Shown here piece by piece: positions 5,420-6,298 of a DNA stretch of 6,298 nt; within the stretch, counting starts at the first letter, position 1; the number at the start of each line of letters is the position of its first letter. Origin of the DNA: Burkholderiales bacterium (GTDB lineage: Bacteria > Pseudomonadota > Gammaproteobacteria > Burkholderiales > Burkholderiaceae_C); contig JANXTP010000195.1 of NCBI GenBank assembly GCA_025352345.1, positions 1 through 6,298 on the forward strand, written 5' to 3'. Position numbers and translations under genes: made by a program. The notes beneath the pieces are model-generated. The model was not told where the DNA came from and searched no databases. It worked only from the letters and a program-made list of their open reading frames with translations.

Positions 5420-6298
5420 GCGCACGGCCATACCCGCCATCGTGCCGGCGAATGGCGCCGAGGCGGCATCGGCGGCCGTCAACGTCGACCCGAACCAACT
5501 GCTCGCTCGCTACCTGCGCCCCGGCACGCTGAACCTCGCGGCGCTGCCGCCGCTGTCGCTTTATGTGCACCTGCCGTGGTGCCTGAAGAAGTGCCCTTAC
5601 TGTGACTTCAATTCCCACGAGCAGCGTTCAGCAGCGACTGACGAGGCGCCTCAGCAACCGCCGTTTGACAGATACCTCGACGCCCTGCGCTGTGACCTCG
5701 AAGCCGCGTTGCCCTTCATCTGGGGCCGGCGCATCCACACGGTGTTCATCGGCGGCGGCACGCCCAGCCTGTTTCCGCCCGAGCGCATCGAGCAGCTGAT
5801 CACCGACATCCGCGCCCGGCTGCCGCTGGAGCCCGGCTGCGAGATCACGATGGAGGCCAACCCCGGCACTTTCGAGCGCGACCGCTTTCGCGGCTACCGC
5901 GCGGCGGGCGTCACGCGCCTGTCGGTCGGGGTGCAGAGCTTCGACGACGCCAAGCTCGCTGCGCTGGGCCGTGTGCACGACGGCGCGCAGGCGAGGGCGG
6001 CGCTGGCCGAAGCAAGCGAGGCCTTCGACACCTACAACCTCGACCTGATGTACGCGTTGCCAGGGCAAACGCTGGCCGAACTCGACGCCGACCTCGCCAC
6101 CGCGCTGTCGTTCAAGCCACCCCACCTGTCGATCTACCACCTGACGATCGAGCCCAATACCTATTTCGCCAAATACCCGCCTGTGGTGCCGGAAGACGAC
6201 ACGGCCTACGCCATGCTCGACCGCATCACCGAACTCACCGCCGGCTGTGGGATGGAGCGTTATGAAGTGTCGGCCTATGCAAAGCCGGGCCACCGCTG
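5412..6298 (+). CDS. hemW: Heme chaperone HemW (radical SAM family), partial
   Basis: Reading from TTG 5412 gives 295 open codons that run off the right edge; the family is usually about 380-420 residues. After a 45-residue non-conserved leader come LSLYVHLPWCLKKCPYCDFN (48-67) with the CxxxCxxC iron-sulfur ligands Cys57, Cys61 and Cys64, then FIGGGTPSLF (SAM-binding GGGTP at 114-118), MEANPGT (147-153), RLSVGVQSF, LDLMYALPGQT (to 220), LSIYHLTIEPNTYF and ERYEVSAYAKPGH. The motif lacks the extra cysteine (CxxxCxxCxC) of true coproporphyrinogen dehydrogenase HemN, which places it in HemW, a protein that binds heme and delivers it to client hemoproteins. The HNxxYW-type heme motif would come just after the window ends. 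There is a proline-rich insertion at about residues 74-84. The gene overlaps rdgB by 8 bp. TTG is preferred for its GAGGT ribosome site; GTG 5442 is the alternative. Confidence 0.95.
   Translation, partial: MAERTAIPAIVPANGAEAASAAVNVDPNQLLARYLRPGTLNLAALPPLSLYVHLPWCLKKCPYCDFNSHEQRSAATDEAPQQPPFDRYLDALRCDLEAALPFIWGRRIHTVFIGGGTPSLFPPERIEQLITDIRARLPLEPGCEITMEANPGTFERDRFRGYRAAGVTRLSVGVQSFDDAKLAALGRVHDGAQARAALAEASEAFDTYNLDLMYALPGQTLAELDADLATALSFKPPHLSIYHLTIEPNTYFAKYPPVVPEDDTAYAMLDRITELTAGCGMERYEVSAYAKPGHR

Noticed and set aside
4472..5482. 336-codon minus-strand open frame opposite rph and rdgB
   Set aside because: It lies antisense to two unmistakable genes, its translation is Arg/Ala/His-rich without motifs, and long antisense frames are expected at this GC content.
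5628..6293. 221-codon minus-strand open frame opposite hemW
   Set aside because: The plus strand encodes contiguous HemW motifs through the same region; the antisense frame has none.
1..6298. CRISPR array, tRNA, rRNA, riboswitch or attachment site
   Set aside because: I saw no spaced repeats, cloverleaf-like segments or direct repeats flanking a mobile gene.

Overview
This window is GC-rich, densely packed bacterial chromosome. Gene content, protein style and operon order point to a beta-proteobacterium of the order Burkholderiales, probably near the Rubrivivax/Leptothrix/Roseateles group. That placement is inferred from recognisable protein families, not from a database search.

The left part (about 1-1190) is a decayed accessory stretch. 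It holds the C-terminal end of a glutathione S-transferase-like gene (ends at 140). Next is the remnant of a chloroperoxidase-like alpha/beta hydrolase (197-482), which has lost its middle, including the nucleophile region, and carries a second frameshift. After 214 bases with no gene I can assign comes a minus-strand ORF (697-1059). It joins an intact AbrB/SpoVT DNA-binding antitoxin domain in frame to the C-terminal third of a PIN-domain (VapC) toxin, as if an internal deletion had welded a vapBC pair into one protein. A perfect 7-bp inverted repeat (1087-1111) lies just upstream of it and is a plausible self-repression operator.

The right part (1190-6298) is intact core genome. yicC (endoribonuclease family) reads leftward. 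Only 29 bp from its start codon, a rightward cluster begins: a soluble Ser/Thr protein kinase (2164-3132), a PP2C-type phosphatase (3147-4064), rph (RNase PH, 4075-4800), rdgB (ITP/XTP pyrophosphatase, 4805-5419) and hemW (heme chaperone, radical-SAM-like, from a TTG start at 5412 and cut by the window end). Gaps within the cluster are 14, 10 and 4 bp, and rdgB and hemW overlap by 8 bp, so it is very probably one operon.

Functionally, an RNase of the YicC family and RNase PH flank a matched kinase/phosphatase pair, followed by nucleotide-pool cleaning and heme handling. In enterobacteria yicC and rph are direct divergent neighbours, so here the kinase/phosphatase pair sits inside an otherwise ancient arrangement. 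The two most interesting points are this signalling pair, whose target is unknown, and the antitoxin-toxin fusion remnant with its apparently surviving operator.
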